The notes beneath the pieces were generated by a model. The model ran no database searches and was not told the DNA's origin. It worked only from the letters and a program-made list of their open reading frames with translations. The translations under genes and the position numbers were made by a program. Below, piece by piece: positions 8,287 through 17,836 of a stretch of DNA of 64,000 bases. This stretch comes from an uncultured Collinsella sp. Lineage in GTDB: Bacteria; Actinomycetota; Coriobacteriia; Coriobacteriales; Coriobacteriaceae. The first letter of the stretch is position 1. Every line of letters starts with the position of its first letter. The stretch spans positions 1-64,000 of the forward strand of contig CAAECW010000107.1 in assembly GCA_900754445.1 (NCBI GenBank). The letters are read 5' to 3'.

Positions 8287-10929
8287 ATGTTAGATAGATT
8301 TACCGATCGAGCGCGCAAGGTCATGTCGATGGCCAAACAGGAGGCGCTCGATCTGCACTCAAATAAGGTGGGCACCGAGCATCTGCTGCTCGCGCTTGCC
8401 AAGGAGGACGAGGGCATTGCCGCCGAGGCGCTGCGCTCGCTCGATATCTCCTACGACGACATCATGGACACCCTCAAAGAGGTCCAGACCACGGTTCCCG
8501 AGCCCAGTGAGGAGACCGAGGCGGCCAAGCTCGCCTTTACGCCGCTCGTCATTAGCGTGATGGAGCGTTCATTCCGCGTGGCGCGTGAGAACAACCAGAC
8601 CTACGTGTCGACCGAGCACCTGCTCATCGGTATCGTCGAAGAGGGCAACGGCATGGCCATGGACATCCTCATGCGCCTGGGTGTGTCGTCCGCCTCCATC
8701 AAAAAGGCTATCGAGAAACTCACCGCCAAGGACCAGGACAAGAAGCGTCCGCTCGCCGGCGCCGGTGCTGGTCGTCCCGGTGCGGGCCTGCCGTTCTTTA
8801 GCGGCTCGGATGCCTCTCAGCAAAAGGGGAGCGGCACCGACACGCTCAAGCAGTTCGCCACCAACCTCACTCAAAAGGCGCGCGACGGCGAGCTCGATCC
8901 CGTGATTGGCCGCGAAAAGGAAGTCCAGCGCATGATGGAGATCCTTTCGCGCCGCACCAAGAACAACCCGCTTATCCTGGGCGACCCCGGCGTGGGCAAG
9001 ACGGCCATCGTCGAGGGCCTGGCGCAGCAGATCGCTGCCGGCAACGTGCCCGAGAATCTCATGAACCAGAACATCTGGACGCTCGACCTGCCGGGCCTCG
9101 TTGCGGGCGCCAAGTATCGCGGTGAGTTTGAGGAGCGCCTCAAGAACGTGATCCAGGAGGCCACCGAGGCTGACGACGTCATCCTGTTTATTGACGAGAT
9201 GCACACCATCATCGGTGCCGGTTCTGCCGAGGGCTCCATCGACGCGAGCTCCATGCTCAAGCCCGTGCTTGCACGCGGTGCCTTCCAGATTATTGGCGCC
9301 ACCACGGCCGAGGAATTCCGCAAGTACCTCACCAAAGACCCAGCCTTCGAGCGTCGCTTCCAGACTATCGATGTCGAGGAGCCGAGCGTCGAGGACACCG
9401 TCAAGATCCTGACCGCGCTTAAGCCGCGCTACGAGGAGCACCACCATGTGCGCTACACGCAGGGCGCTATCGAGGCTGCCGCGAACCTTTCCAACCGCTA
9501 CATCCAGGATCGCTTCCTGCCCGATAAGGCCATCGACCTCATCGACGAGGCCGGTGCCCGCGCTCGCATCGCCGCGAATCGTGCGCCCGAGCCGGTGCGC
9601 GAGGCCGAGCATCGCATAGAGGAGCTCAAGGCCGCCGCGCAGGAGGCCACCGAGAGCGACGACATGAACAAGGCCGCCGAGATCACCGAGCAGCAGAAGG
9701 CCGCCGAGATTGAGCTCGCCGAGGCCAAGGCCGCCTGGACCGCCGAGCTCGACGCCAGCCCGCTCACCATCGACGTGAGTCAGATTGCCGACATCGTGTC
9801 CGTGACCTCTGGCGTGCCGGTTTCCTCGCTCACCGAGAGCGAGAGCCGTCGCCTGCTGCAGACCGAAAGCGTGCTCAAGACCCGCATTATCGGCCAGGAC
9901 GAGGCCGTCGAGGCCGTCGCCAAGGCCGTGCGCCGCAGCCGCTCGCCGCTCAAGGACCCGCGTCGTCCCGGTGGTAGCTTTATCTTCCTTGGTCCCACCG
10001 GCACAGGCAAGACCGAGCTCGCCAAGACGCTCGCCGAGTATCTCTTTGGCAGCAAGGACGCGCTCATCAGCTTCGATATGTCGGAGTTTGGCAGTGAGTT
10101 CGAGGTCTCCAAGCTCATCGGTAGCCCCCCGGGCTATGTGGGCCACGACGAGGGCGGCCAGCTCACCAAGGCTGTTCGCCGTCACCCGTACTCGGTCGTG
10201 CTGTTCGACGAGATCGAGAAGGCGCACCCCGACATCTTCAATATCCTGCTGCAGGTGTTGGAGGAGGGCCGTCTGACCGATAGCCAGGGCAAGACGGTCG
10301 ACTTCCGCAATACGGTGATCATCATGACGTCAAACGTGGGCGCCCGCGAGATCGCGCAGGATGCGAGCGTTGGCTTTGGCACCACCGGCGAGCAGGGCCT
10401 CACCTCGAGTGAGATCCGCGGCCGCGCGATGGGCGAGCTCAAGCGCCTGTTCCGCCCCGAGCTGCTCAACCGTATCGACGACATCGTGGTGTTCCAGAAG
10501 CTCTCGGGCGAGAACCTGACCAAGATTGCGCACCTGCTGGTGGACGATCTGCGCCAGCGCCTGATCGCAAACGGCATGAACATCAAGCTTACCGATGCGG
10601 CCTACGACAAGATTGTGGCGGAGGGTACCGACCTCACCAACGGCGCGCGTCCGCTGCGTCGTGCCATCCAAAAGCTCATCGAGGATCCGCTGTCCGAGGA
10701 ACTGCTGGCTGGCGAGTGGGGCGAGGGCGATACCGTCCTGTGCGACGTGGCCGATGGCAAGTTTGTCTTTAGCCGCGGCACGGGCGAGATCCCGGCACCG
10801 CGTCCGGCGGGCACGCTTGGTGGCGATACCGCCCCGGCGGTACCGCACACCGGCAACGCCGCGCCCGTGAGCGGCGGCGTGACCTCGGGCCCCGGCGGCA
10901 TGATGCAAGCCGGTTCCGGCGCGCTGTAG
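8287..10929 (+). CDS. clpC: ATP-dependent Clp protease ATP-binding subunit ClpC
   Basis: An 880-residue AAA+ unfoldase that feeds substrates to ClpP. In order: Clp N-repeat domain (1-150), Gly/Ala-rich linker, first AAA+ domain with GDPGVGKT at ~232 and FIDEMHT, a short coiled-coil middle domain (~430-490) of ClpC rather than ClpB size, and a second AAA+ domain with GPTGTGKT at ~569. After the small C-terminal D2 domain there is a Gly/Pro-rich tail. The ATG at 8287 (TAAGGA upstream) is preferred over an upstream in-frame start because the canonical N-terminus [12 protein letters not shown] begins there. No CtsR-type direct repeat was seen upstream. A terminator follows. Confidence 0.95.
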   Translation: MLDRFTDRARKVMSMAKQEALDLHSNKVGTEHLLLALAKEDEGIAAEALRSLDISYDDIMDTLKEVQTTVPEPSEETEAAKLAFTPLVISVMERSFRVARENNQTYVSTEHLLIGIVEEGNGMAMDILMRLGVSSASIKKAIEKLTAKDQDKKRPLAGAGAGRPGAGLPFFSGSDASQQKGSGTDTLKQFATNLTQKARDGELDPVIGREKEVQRMMEILSRRTKNNPLILGDPGVGKTAIVEGLAQQIAAGNVPENLMNQNIWTLDLPGLVAGAKYRGEFEERLKNVIQEATEADDVILFIDEMHTIIGAGSAEGSIDASSMLKPVLARGAFQIIGATTAEEFRKYLTKDPAFERRFQTIDVEEPSVEDTVKILTALKPRYEEHHHVRYTQGAIEAAANLSNRYIQDRFLPDKAIDLIDEAGARARIAANRAPEPVREAEHRIEELKAAAQEATESDDMNKAAEITEQQKAAEIELAEAKAAWTAELDASPLTIDVSQIADIVSVTSGVPVSSLTESESRRLLQTESVLKTRIIGQDEAVEAVAKAVRRSRSPLKDPRRPGGSFIFLGPTGTGKTELAKTLAEYLFGSKDALISFDMSEFGSEFEVSKLIGSPPGYVGHDEGGQLTKAVRRHPYSVVLFDEIEKAHPDIFNILLQVLEEGRLTDSQGKTVDFRNTVIIMTSNVGAREIAQDASVGFGTTGEQGLTSSEIRGRAMGELKRLFRPELLNRIDDIVVFQKLSGENLTKIAHLLVDDLRQRLIANGMNIKLTDAAYDKIVAEGTDLTNGARPLRRAIQKLIEDPLSEELLAGEWGEGDTVLCDVADGKFVFSRGTGEIPAPRPAGTLGGDTAPAVPHTGNAAPVSGGVTSGPGGMMQAGSGAL

Positions 10930-10954
10930 GGCGTGGCGACAATTTGATACGCGC

Positions 10955-10989
10955 AATCGAGGCGCTCCGGAAAGGGCGCCTCGATTTGT
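10955..10989 (+). terminator. Rho-independent terminator of clpC
   Basis: AATCGAGGCGC (10955-10965) and GCGCCTCGATT (10976-10986) are exact complements followed by a short T stretch. Confidence 0.85.
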
Positions 10990-11143
10990 AGAGCTGCGGA
11001 AGTTGTGACCGTTACGCTATACGGTCCACCGTTAGCCGATGATGCGAGGGCGCTCGGCGTTTTCGACTGGTTTATGCACGCAAAGTCTGGGAATATACAA
11101 GTCGCATGTCTTACTGTCTAACCAGTTGCGCCAAGGAGGCACC

Positions 11144-12601
11144 ATGGACTACAAGATTACCGGCTACGAGCCCGCCCAGCTGTTCCATTTCTTTGAGGAG
11201 GTCAGCGCGATCCCCCGTGGGTCTGGCAACGAGAAGGGCATCAGCGATTTCCTGGTTGCGTTTGCCAAGGAGCGCGGTCTCGATGTGTACCAGGACGAGG
11301 TCTACAACGCCATCATTCGCAAGCCCGCATCTGCCGGTGCCGAGAATGCCCCGACCGTGATGCTGCAGGGCCACATCGATATGGTGTGCGACAAGTTGGG
11401 CTCCGTTGAGCACGACTTTACGACCGATGGTATCGACCTGGTCGTCAAGGACGGCGTCCTCACCGCTAACGGCACCACTCTGGGCGCCGACAACGGTATT
11501 GCCGTCGCGCTTATGCTTACCGTGCTCAACGACGATTCGATTACCCATCCGGCCCTCGAGTGCGTGTTCACCACCGACGAGGAGACTGGCCTGGTCGGCG
11601 CCGAGACGCTCGACAAGTCCCAGATTAGCGCCCGCACCATGATCAACCTTGACTCCGAGGAAGAGGGCGTTGCCACCGTCAGCTGTGCCGGCGGCGTCGT
11701 CGTTACCTACACCTGCCCGATCGCGCGCGAGCACAAGACCGGTAGCACCCTCACGCTCGACATCTCCGGCCTGCTGGGCGGCCACTCCGGCAGCGATATC
11801 AACCTGGAGCGCGGCAACGGCAACCTCATCATGGCCCGCATCATCGACCGCCTGATGGTTGCCGGCGAGCCCGCCATCGTTAGCTTTAACGGCGGCACAA
11901 AGGACAACGCCATCAACCGTGAGTGCAAGGCTGTTCTGGTCTACGCCGACCACGCTGCCGCCGAGGCCGCGGCCCAGATCGCAAAGGGCATCATCGCCGA
12001 CGTCACTGCCGAGCTCGAGGTCTTCGACCCCGGCTTTACTTGCACCGTCGAGATTGCCGACGACGCCGAGGTTGAGGCCATGGACCAGAAGTCCGCGCTT
12101 GCCCTCATCCGCGCCCTGCGCCTTGCCCCTAACGGCGTGATTCGCCGCAACGTCGCCACCGACGGCTCCGTCGAGGTTTCCTCCAACATCGGCGTGGTCG
12201 CCACCTCCGATGACGAGGTCAAGATTATGCTGTCCCCGCGCTCTTCGATCACCTCGCTGCAGAACGAGTTCAAGGACCGTCTGCAGACGCTGGCCGATGT
12301 CCTGGGCTTCGACGCCAAGTTTGAGTTTGAGTATCCCGGCTGGAGCTATGCCGAGCATTCGCCGGTCCGCGAAGTCTTTGTCGAGAGCTATCGAGAGCTC
12401 TTTGGCTCCGAGCTGCGCATCGAGTCCATTCACGCCGGCCTTGAGTGCGGCCTGTTTGCCGAGGCTCTGCACGGCCTGGACGCCATCGCCGTGGGCCCGA
12501 CGCTCTCCGATGTCCATACCCCGGACGAGAGCATGGAGCTCGCTTCTGCCGAGCGCTTCTACGAGCTGCTCATCGACGTCCTCAAGCGCCTCGCTGCGTA
12601 A
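11144..12601 (+). CDS. pepD: Aminoacyl-histidine dipeptidase (Xaa-His dipeptidase)
   Basis: A 485-residue M20-family zinc metallopeptidase that hydrolyses dipeptides, classically Xaa-His, in the cytosol. Metal-site motifs are present: QGHIDMV (about residue 73), GADNGI (~117) and the DEETG pair (~144), followed by the lid domain with GGHSGSDI (~210) typical of PepD. Start: ATG with CCAAGGAGG seven bases upstream; the longer in-frame upstream extension has no ribosome site and no family similarity. It is a single gene with its own terminator and no link to its neighbours. Confidence 0.93.
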   Translation: MDYKITGYEPAQLFHFFEEVSAIPRGSGNEKGISDFLVAFAKERGLDVYQDEVYNAIIRKPASAGAENAPTVMLQGHIDMVCDKLGSVEHDFTTDGIDLVVKDGVLTANGTTLGADNGIAVALMLTVLNDDSITHPALECVFTTDEETGLVGAETLDKSQISARTMINLDSEEEGVATVSCAGGVVVTYTCPIAREHKTGSTLTLDISGLLGGHSGSDINLERGNGNLIMARIIDRLMVAGEPAIVSFNGGTKDNAINRECKAVLVYADHAAAEAAAQIAKGIIADVTAELEVFDPGFTCTVEIADDAEVEAMDQKSALALIRALRLAPNGVIRRNVATDGSVEVSSNIGVVATSDDEVKIMLSPRSSITSLQNEFKDRLQTLADVLGFDAKFEFEYPGWSYAEHSPVREVFVESYRELFGSELRIESIHAGLECGLFAEALHGLDAIAVGPTLSDVHTPDESMELASAERFYELLIDVLKRLAA

Positions 12602-12656
12602 AGGTTGCGCTAGCAGCAGTCCGAGTCACGTGCTAGCGGATTGCAAATGACATTAT

Positions 12657-12705
12657 GAGAGGGGGCACCCGGTCTTTTGCGACGGGTGCCCCCTCTCTTT
12701 TGTTT
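12657..12705 (+). terminator. Strong rho-independent terminator of pepD
   Basis: A 15-bp perfect stem: GAGAGGGGGCACCCG (12657-12671) with CGGGTGCCCCCTCTC (12683-12697), then TTTTGTTT. It separates pepD from the convergent hipA. Confidence 0.92.
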
Positions 12706-12728
12706 GATAATTGCGAAATTACGGCCAC

Positions 12729-14033
12729 CTAGTCCATTTCTGCCCTGATGAGGTCGAGGGCGCGCTGGCAGTTTTCGCGGACGGGGCCGAGCATATGCTC
12801 GCGCAGGTCCGCCATGCCGGGCAGGTCGGCGTATTCGTCCATGACCTCTTCCATGCAAATGGGTACCTCGTAGGCGAGGTCCATCATGGTCGCAAAGCAA
12901 AACTTCTCGGATAGCCCGGCATCGGTGAGCGTCGCCTCCAGCGTGGGGTCGCCCATACCGTGGTATCGGCGGATAGCGCCTGGACCGATGCACCCCACAC
13001 GATTTTCGCCGCCAACGCTCATGGCAAGGCGCGCCCGGCGGCGCATGCGCTCATACGCCAAACCCGACGCGACATCGTACATTCGAGCCATCATGGCTGC
13101 GCCGTCGTTTCCAAGGAGCAGGGAATAGTTTTTCGCGTGCGCATCCGGTGCGCCGATGATGGCGTTAAAGAAAAGTATCTGCGTAAACAGATACAGGTTA
13201 AGTTGATGGTGGCTCGTATTTACGAGGAGCTCTTGAATGTCGCGTGTGGTCGGGCCGCCGTCTGCCGTGTACTTTTGGGCGGGCATCACCCCAAGTGCCT
13301 GACAGAGGTCTTCTTGATGTAGGCGCCTGATCGTTCCGTCTTTGACTTTCACGCGGTCATAGCGCTCAACAATGAGGGCAGGTTCGTCCTCAAACATACG
13401 ATATTCGACGTTTGCCGTTGCGATGCCGGCGCGCTGGGCGCTTTTCATGCAGACAAACTCATTGAGAGCCTCGAGTTTAAATCCGATAACGCCATTTTTG
13501 AAAATATGCGTCGTGGGCGAGGAGCCCATGCATTCGCACCAGCGGTCGTTTATGAACGCGAGCGCGAACTTGCCCTGGTTGCCTCCAAGTGACCAACTTT
13601 CATCTAGACCCATCCACGATGCATCGCGGTCATCTCTGATCGACTTGAGACGAAGAGCAATTTCGTGGTCGTCTATAGGGCGGTATTCGCCAGCGCGATG
13701 CAGGACGGCGTCGGCATCTTCTTCGGCACAAAACTGCACTCCGCCCGGACAGTCGAGTCCGATATGGCTGAGCAACGCAACGGGATTGTTGGGCCTAACG
13801 TCGAATTCGGCGGCAATCGCTTTTCGTTGGTCCTCGCTGTCGGGTAGAAGGCCAAACAGGTACGGATTCATGACCTGTTGTCCGTATGCGCGATTCGATA
13901 CGGGTATGTTGGTCGATAGGGCTGGCCCGTCATAGTCATGATCGTAGGTAAAGCTGATAAGACCGTTCTCATCTTGCGTGAGCGTTCCAGCAGGCACGCC
14001 GCAAATAATGGTCCGAAGTGATGTTCTGGCCAT
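12729..14033 (-). CDS. hipA: HipA-type serine/threonine kinase toxin
   Basis: A 434-residue HipA kinase. In the family the enzyme phosphorylates an aminoacyl-tRNA synthetase (GltX for E. coli HipA) and causes growth arrest. Visible parts: N-terminal couple_hipA subdomain (1-110), the Gly-rich loop SLGGNQGKF near residue 148, the catalytic-loop motif GAPDAHAKNYS near 295 with the Asp and Asn expected for phosphotransfer, and YDVASGLAY as the metal-binding DFG-like element. It lies 3 bases after hipB on the same strand, so translation is probably coupled and the antitoxin is made first. The target is unknown. Confidence 0.92.
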   Translation of the reverse strand: MARTSLRTIICGVPAGTLTQDENGLISFTYDHDYDGPALSTNIPVSNRAYGQQVMNPYLFGLLPDSEDQRKAIAAEFDVRPNNPVALLSHIGLDCPGGVQFCAEEDADAVLHRAGEYRPIDDHEIALRLKSIRDDRDASWMGLDESWSLGGNQGKFALAFINDRWCECMGSSPTTHIFKNGVIGFKLEALNEFVCMKSAQRAGIATANVEYRMFEDEPALIVERYDRVKVKDGTIRRLHQEDLCQALGVMPAQKYTADGGPTTRDIQELLVNTSHHQLNLYLFTQILFFNAIIGAPDAHAKNYSLLLGNDGAAMMARMYDVASGLAYERMRRRARLAMSVGGENRVGCIGPGAIRRYHGMGDPTLEATLTDAGLSEKFCFATMMDLAYEVPICMEEVMDEYADLPGMADLREHMLGPVRENCQRALDLIRAEMD

Positions 14034-14036
14034 TGG

Positions 14037-14507
14037 CTATTTCCCTTCGGGCTTGGTTTTGCTAGATGCGTTTGCGGCAATCGAGACTCCGAGATTGGAC
14101 ATGGCGAAATCGGCGAAGACCTCGTCGTAGAGTGCGGATGTAAAGGGGACATCTGGAAGAGCCGGAATGGCGGTACTACGACGGTTGCGATGATGAGGAC
14201 GTTGAGTGTGATGGCGCCTGGGGATGCTGCGAGGCAGCGGATTGGCATGCGGGGCGTCGACTGGTCGCTCGTTTTTCGCTTCGCCGATATCCCCTTGTGC
14301 TGCGAGTGCCAGTCCAAGAGCGTCGAAAATCGCCAGCAACTTGTCGAGTCGAATGCCGGTGGCGTCTCCTAGCTCGAGCGATGCGAGCAGGCGCTCCGAA
14401 ACACCGGCCTTTTTGGCGAGGGCGGCACGGGTGAGACCCTGAGTCTCGCGTGCCTGGCGCACGTAGATGCCAGCTTGGCGCGGTGTGGTGATGGGAAGGG
14501 TATCCAC
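14037..14507 (-). CDS. hipB: HipB-type antitoxin with XRE helix-turn-helix
   Basis: A 156-residue DNA-binding antitoxin. Residues ~10-70 form an XRE/Cro helix-turn-helix (GLTRAALAKKAGVSERLLAS is the recognition region). The long Arg/His/Pro-rich and then Ala-rich C-terminal tail (~80-156) is longer than E. coli HipB (88 aa) and probably flexible. Start is GTG with AGGAG six bases upstream. Three near-identical ATGCAAAAGTCTGCA-like sites lie upstream at 14523-14590 and are the likely operators through which HipB and HipA repress their own promoter. Confidence 0.88.
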   Translation of the reverse strand: MDTLPITTPRQAGIYVRQARETQGLTRAALAKKAGVSERLLASLELGDATGIRLDKLLAIFDALGLALAAQGDIGEAKNERPVDAPHANPLPRSIPRRHHTQRPHHRNRRSTAIPALPDVPFTSALYDEVFADFAMSNLGVSIAANASSKTKPEGK

Positions 14508-14522
14508 GGCGATCTCCTAACG

Positions 14523-14590
14523 TGCAGACTTTTGCATCATAGTATGACATGCAAAAGTCTGCATGAAAAGGCCTCATGCAAAACTCTGCA
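14523..14590. promoter_or_regulatory. Three hipBA operator sites
   Basis: TGCAGACTTTTGCAT (14523-14537) is the exact reverse complement of ATGCAAAAGTCTGCA (14549-14563). A third site, ATGCAAAACTCTGCA (14576-14590), differs by one base. Spacing between centres is 26-27 bases. The outermost site is part of the terminator stem of mntP. Confidence 0.8.
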
Positions 14591-14597
14591 TGAGGCC
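14565..14597 (-). terminator. Terminator of mntP, overlapping a hipBA operator
   Basis: On the minus strand GGCCTCATGCA and TGCATGAGGCC form an 11-bp perfect stem (14570-14597) followed by TTTT. It is 31 bases past the mntP stop. Confidence 0.8.
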
Positions 14598-14627
14598 TCA
14601 TCCGGACGTTTAGTTTTGAAGGGTGTT

Positions 14628-15206
14628 TTACAGCGCCAAAATCCCCAGATGCTCCAGCAAAATCTTGAGGCCGATGAGGACGAGCACGACGCCACCCACG
14701 ATGGTGGCGGGCTTTTCGTAGCGCGCGCCAAAGGTGTGGCCGATCGCTACGCCGGCAACGGAGAAGACAAAGGTCGTGATGCCAATGAGCGACACGGCGG
14801 GAACGATATCGACCGAGAGCGCGGCAAACGAGATGCCCACGGCAAGCGCGTCAATCGAGGTGGCGATGGCAAGGATTAGATATTCGCCCAGGTCGATCTT
14901 TTCGGCATCCTTGCCGTCGCCTTCGTTCTCGTCCTCAGTAAAGGCTTCCCACAGCATCTTGCCGCCGATAAAGGCGAGCAGGATAAAGGCGATCCAGTGG
15001 TCGATGGGGCTGATGATGCCCATGAACTGGCTACCAAGGGCCCACCCAATTACGGGCATGCCGGCCTGAAAACCGCCAAAGAACAGGCCGAGCACCACGG
15101 CGACTTTAAGGTTGATTTTCTTCATGCCAAGGCCTTTGCAGATGGAAACGGCAAAGGCGTCCATCGAAAGGCCAACGGCGAGCAACACGAGCTCTGCGAG
15201 TCCCAT
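14628..15206 (-). CDS. mntP: Manganese efflux pump MntP
   Basis: A 192-residue inner-membrane Mn(II) exporter of the MntP (DUF204) family with six hydrophobic segments in two inverted halves. The signature acidic motifs SMDAFAVS (~15) and SIDALAVG (~117) are present. ATG at 15206 is chosen because GAGGGAG precedes it and the canonical N-terminus (short, then LVLLAVGLSMDAF) starts there. The longer frame upstream is riboswitch RNA read as protein. The gene is governed by the manganese-type riboswitch at 15297-15394, which gives strong independent support for the function. Confidence 0.95.
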   Translation of the reverse strand: MGLAELVLLAVGLSMDAFAVSICKGLGMKKINLKVAVVLGLFFGGFQAGMPVIGWALGSQFMGIISPIDHWIAFILLAFIGGKMLWEAFTEDENEGDGKDAEKIDLGEYLILAIATSIDALAVGISFAALSVDIVPAVSLIGITTFVFSVAGVAIGHTFGARYEKPATIVGGVVLVLIGLKILLEHLGILAL

Positions 15207-15257
15207 AGTCTGGCTCCCTCTCTGCGGGCGGGCCCGCGTGTACCTCTTGGGAGAGTA

Positions 15258-15304
15258 ACAAAAAAGACCCGTGGCGTACGCGTTGTGCGCACAGCCACGA
15301 GTCT
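15258..15304 (-). terminator. Riboswitch-controlled terminator before mntP
   Basis: On the minus strand GACTCGTGGC pairs with GCCACGGGTC and runs into TTTTTT. Its 5' arm shares the CTCGT segment with the P1 stem of the aptamer, so aptamer folding and terminator folding should be mutually exclusive. Confidence 0.85.
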
Positions 15305-15394
15305 CGTTCATTAAGGCAAGCCAGACCGCATCGGCCAGTATGTTGACTTGCCGCGCCACCGGAGGCGAACCCGGTCACGCGACTACTCCCTCAT
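15297..15394 (-). ncRNA. yybP-ykoY (manganese) riboswitch aptamer
   Basis: Read on the minus strand, the leader contains the hallmark GGGAGTAG just after ATGAG, two GC-rich helices, and AACGAGACTC closing the element. ATGAG pairs with CTCGT to make P1, bringing the two conserved internal loops together as in known yybP-ykoY RNAs. The family binds Mn(II) and commonly controls mntP. Here ligand binding should stabilise P1, prevent the overlapping terminator and turn the exporter on. Recognition is from consensus memory, not a covariance search. Confidence 0.88.
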
Positions 15395-15553
15395 TTATGC
15401 GAACCCCGATGCTACCACATGAACAGCTCATTTGGATTGGGGCTCTCGGCTGTGTTCGCTCATTCTGTAAGCATCGGATTTCGCAAGCGTTGCGGGGACA
15501 AACCGTGAGAAACTATTTAGCGTTTATGGAGCGTATACGATGGGAGCGATGCC

Positions 15554-16621
15554 TTGGATAAGAACGAGCTGCAAAAGCGTATGGAACAGGCCATCCGCCT
15601 GACGGCACCTGGTCAGCCGATCCGCACCGCCCTCGACATGATCATCGCCGGTCACCTGGGCGCCCTTATCTGCGTCGGCGACACCGAAAACGTGCTCGCT
15701 GCCGGTAATGACGGCTTCCCGCTCAACATTTCGTTTACCTCGAACCGCCTGTTCGAGCTCTCCAAGATGGACGGCGCCATCGTCATCGATGGCGACCTCA
15801 CCCAGATCCTGCGCGCCAACTTCCACCTCAATCCCGATCCCTCGCTCGCCACGAGTGAGACGGGCATGCGTCACCGTACTGCCGCTCGCATGTCGGTGCT
15901 CACCGATGCCATCGTGATCTCGGTTTCGGCCCGTCGTGCCGTCGTCAACGTGTACGTCCACGGCAAGAGCTACGAGATCCAGCCCGTCACCACCATCATG
16001 AGCTCGGTCAACCAGCTCGTCGCCACGCTCCAGACCACCCGTCAGTCGCTCGATCGCTCCCTGCTGCGCCTGACGGCCCTCGAGCTCGACGACTACGTTA
16101 CGCTTGCCGACATTACCGGTATTTTCTCGAGCTTCGAGATCATGCAGCAGGCAAAGACCGAGCTTAAGGATTGCATCGTCAAGCTGGGTAACCAGGGTAA
16201 GCTCGTGCAGATGCAGCTCGAGCAGCTCGCGGGCTCCAGCATGGATACCGAATACGACTTGATGATCCGCGACTACGCAAGCGATTCCTCTGAGGCCAAC
16301 GCCGAGAAGATTCGCGCCGAGCTGAGCCGCATGACGCCTAAGGACCTGTCCGACCCGCAACACGTGGCGGCGGTTCTGGGCTACGACGACCTGGACGAGG
16401 ACTCCGTCATGACACCGCTGGGCCTGCGCACGCTTTCGCGCGTGTCCGTCGTGCGCGACGGCGTGGCCGAGAAGATCGTCGACGAATACGGCTCGTTGCA
16501 GGAGCTCATGGACGACATCAGCGAGGATCCGGAGCGTCTGGGCGACTTTGGCGTCAACAACCCTGCCATTCTTGCGGACTCGCTGTACCGCATGAAGGGC
16601 ACCAAACAGGGGAACGCATAA
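15554..16621 (+). CDS. disA: DNA-integrity scanning diadenylate cyclase DisA
   Basis: A 355-residue enzyme making cyclic di-AMP from two ATP. Diadenylate cyclase domain 1-140 with the DGAIVIDGD motif (~74) and GMRHRTAARM (~104). A helical linker (~150-280) follows, then a C-terminal helix-hairpin-helix DNA-binding domain (~285-345). Start is TTG with GGGAG seven bases upstream; no in-frame ATG fits. Its stop overlaps the ispD start (TAATG), so it heads a coupled operon disA-ispD-ispF-cysS, a gene order resembling the Bacillus radA-disA-ispDF-cysS region. Confidence 0.95.
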   Translation: MDKNELQKRMEQAIRLTAPGQPIRTALDMIIAGHLGALICVGDTENVLAAGNDGFPLNISFTSNRLFELSKMDGAIVIDGDLTQILRANFHLNPDPSLATSETGMRHRTAARMSVLTDAIVISVSARRAVVNVYVHGKSYEIQPVTTIMSSVNQLVATLQTTRQSLDRSLLRLTALELDDYVTLADITGIFSSFEIMQQAKTELKDCIVKLGNQGKLVQMQLEQLAGSSMDTEYDLMIRDYASDSSEANAEKIRAELSRMTPKDLSDPQHVAAVLGYDDLDEDSVMTPLGLRTLSRVSVVRDGVAEKIVDEYGSLQELMDDISEDPERLGDFGVNNPAILADSLYRMKGTKQGNA

Positions 16622-17349
16622 TGGCGCCCGTATGCGCCGTGGTCGTTGCCGGTGGCAGCGGCCAGCGCTTTGGAAATCCCGGCGGCAAGCAGCTCGTTAA
16701 CGTGGCGGGCCGTCCGCTCATGAGCTGGTCCATCCGCGCGTTCGATCGTAGCGATAAGGTCGGCCATATCGTCGTGGTTTGCCCTGCCGAGCGCCGTGCC
16801 GAGATGCGCCGCCTGGCCATCGACCCGTTTGACTATGACACGCCCATCAGCTTTGCCGATGCCGGCGATACCCGTCAGGATTCCACCCGTGCCGGCGTGC
16901 ATGCGGTTCCGGCGGGTTTCGAATATGTCGCCATCCACGACGGCGCTCGTCCGCTCATTACGACCGAGGCCATCGACCACGCTATCGACGTGCTCGTGAG
17001 CGACCGTGCCCTCGACGGTGTCGTGTGCGGTCAGCCCGCGATCGACACGCTCAAGATCGTTGACGGCGATAATATCGTCGAGACGCCGCCGCGTGAGCTC
17101 TACTGGGCAGCGCAGACGCCGCAGATCTTTAGCGTCGATGCTATGAAGCGCGCCCACGCTGCAGCCATTGCCGAGGGCTTTATCGGTACCGATGATTCGT
17201 CGCTGGTCGAGCGCATGGGTGGGCGCGTCCGCTGCGTCCAGAGCCCACGCGATAACCTTAAGGTGACGGTGCCCGAGGACCTGCGTCCCGTAACCGCGAT
17301 TCTGCTTGGCCGCATGGCCGAGGGAGAGGATCTTCCCCATGTTCAGTAA
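16621..17349 (+). CDS. ispD: 2-C-methyl-D-erythritol 4-phosphate cytidylyltransferase
   Basis: A 242-residue enzyme for the third step of the MEP isoprenoid pathway, transferring CMP from CTP to methylerythritol phosphate. The nucleotide-binding loop AGGSGQRF with GGKQL (~10-25) and the substrate-side HDGARPL (~108) are present. The start codon overlaps the disA stop, and the 3' end overlaps the ispF start by 11 bases, so the three genes are translationally coupled. IspD and IspF as neighbours is common; in some bacteria they are fused. Confidence 0.95.
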   Translation: MAPVCAVVVAGGSGQRFGNPGGKQLVNVAGRPLMSWSIRAFDRSDKVGHIVVVCPAERRAEMRRLAIDPFDYDTPISFADAGDTRQDSTRAGVHAVPAGFEYVAIHDGARPLITTEAIDHAIDVLVSDRALDGVVCGQPAIDTLKIVDGDNIVETPPRELYWAAQTPQIFSVDAMKRAHAAAIAEGFIGTDDSSLVERMGGRVRCVQSPRDNLKVTVPEDLRPVTAILLGRMAEGEDLPHVQ

Positions 17350-17833
17350 CCTGCGCATTGGCCATGGCTACGACGTTCACCGTCTGGTGGAGGGGCGTCG
17401 ATGTATTATCGGCGGTGTCGACATTCCCTACGAGCGCGGCCTGCTGGGCCACTCGGATGCCGATGTGCTCGCGCACGCCTTGGCCGACGCTATTCTGGGC
17501 GCCTGCCGCGGGGGAGACATCGGCAAGCTATTCCCCGATACCGACCCCGCCTATGAGGGTGCCGATTCGATGGTGCTGCTCGCTCGCGTGATGGACTATG
17601 CGCGCGAGCTGGGCTTTGAGTTTGTCGATGCCGATTGCACCATTGCCTGTCAGCAACCCAAGATCACCCCGCACCGCGATGCCATGCGCGCCAACCTTGC
17701 CCATGCCTTGGGCGTTGACGTCGAAAACGTGGGCGTCGCCGCCACTACGACCGAAAAGCTCGGTTGGGAAGGCCAGGGCGAGGGAATCGGCGCCTGGGCC
17801 GTCTGCCTGCTACAGAAAACCGTTAAGGAGTAA
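17339..17833 (+). CDS. ispF: 2-C-methyl-D-erythritol 2,4-cyclodiphosphate synthase
   Basis: A 164-residue trimeric enzyme of the MEP pathway, cyclising CDP-methylerythritol phosphate with release of CMP. GHGYDVHRL near the N-terminus supplies the zinc-binding Asp and His, GLLGHSDADVLAHA the next histidine, and ATTTEKLGWEGQGEGI the C-terminal signature. ATG at 17339 is used (GGGAGAGGA upstream); it lies within the ispD coding region. The cysS start is 3 bases beyond its stop, so the operon continues. Confidence 0.95.
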   Translation: MFSNLRIGHGYDVHRLVEGRRCIIGGVDIPYERGLLGHSDADVLAHALADAILGACRGGDIGKLFPDTDPAYEGADSMVLLARVMDYARELGFEFVDADCTIACQQPKITPHRDAMRANLAHALGVDVENVGVAATTTEKLGWEGQGEGIGAWAVCLLQKTVKE

Positions 17834-17836
17834 CGA

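Noticed and set aside
15207..15359. N-terminal extension of mntP
   Set aside because: The extra codons translate the riboswitch and its terminator; the true start with its ribosome site is at 15206.
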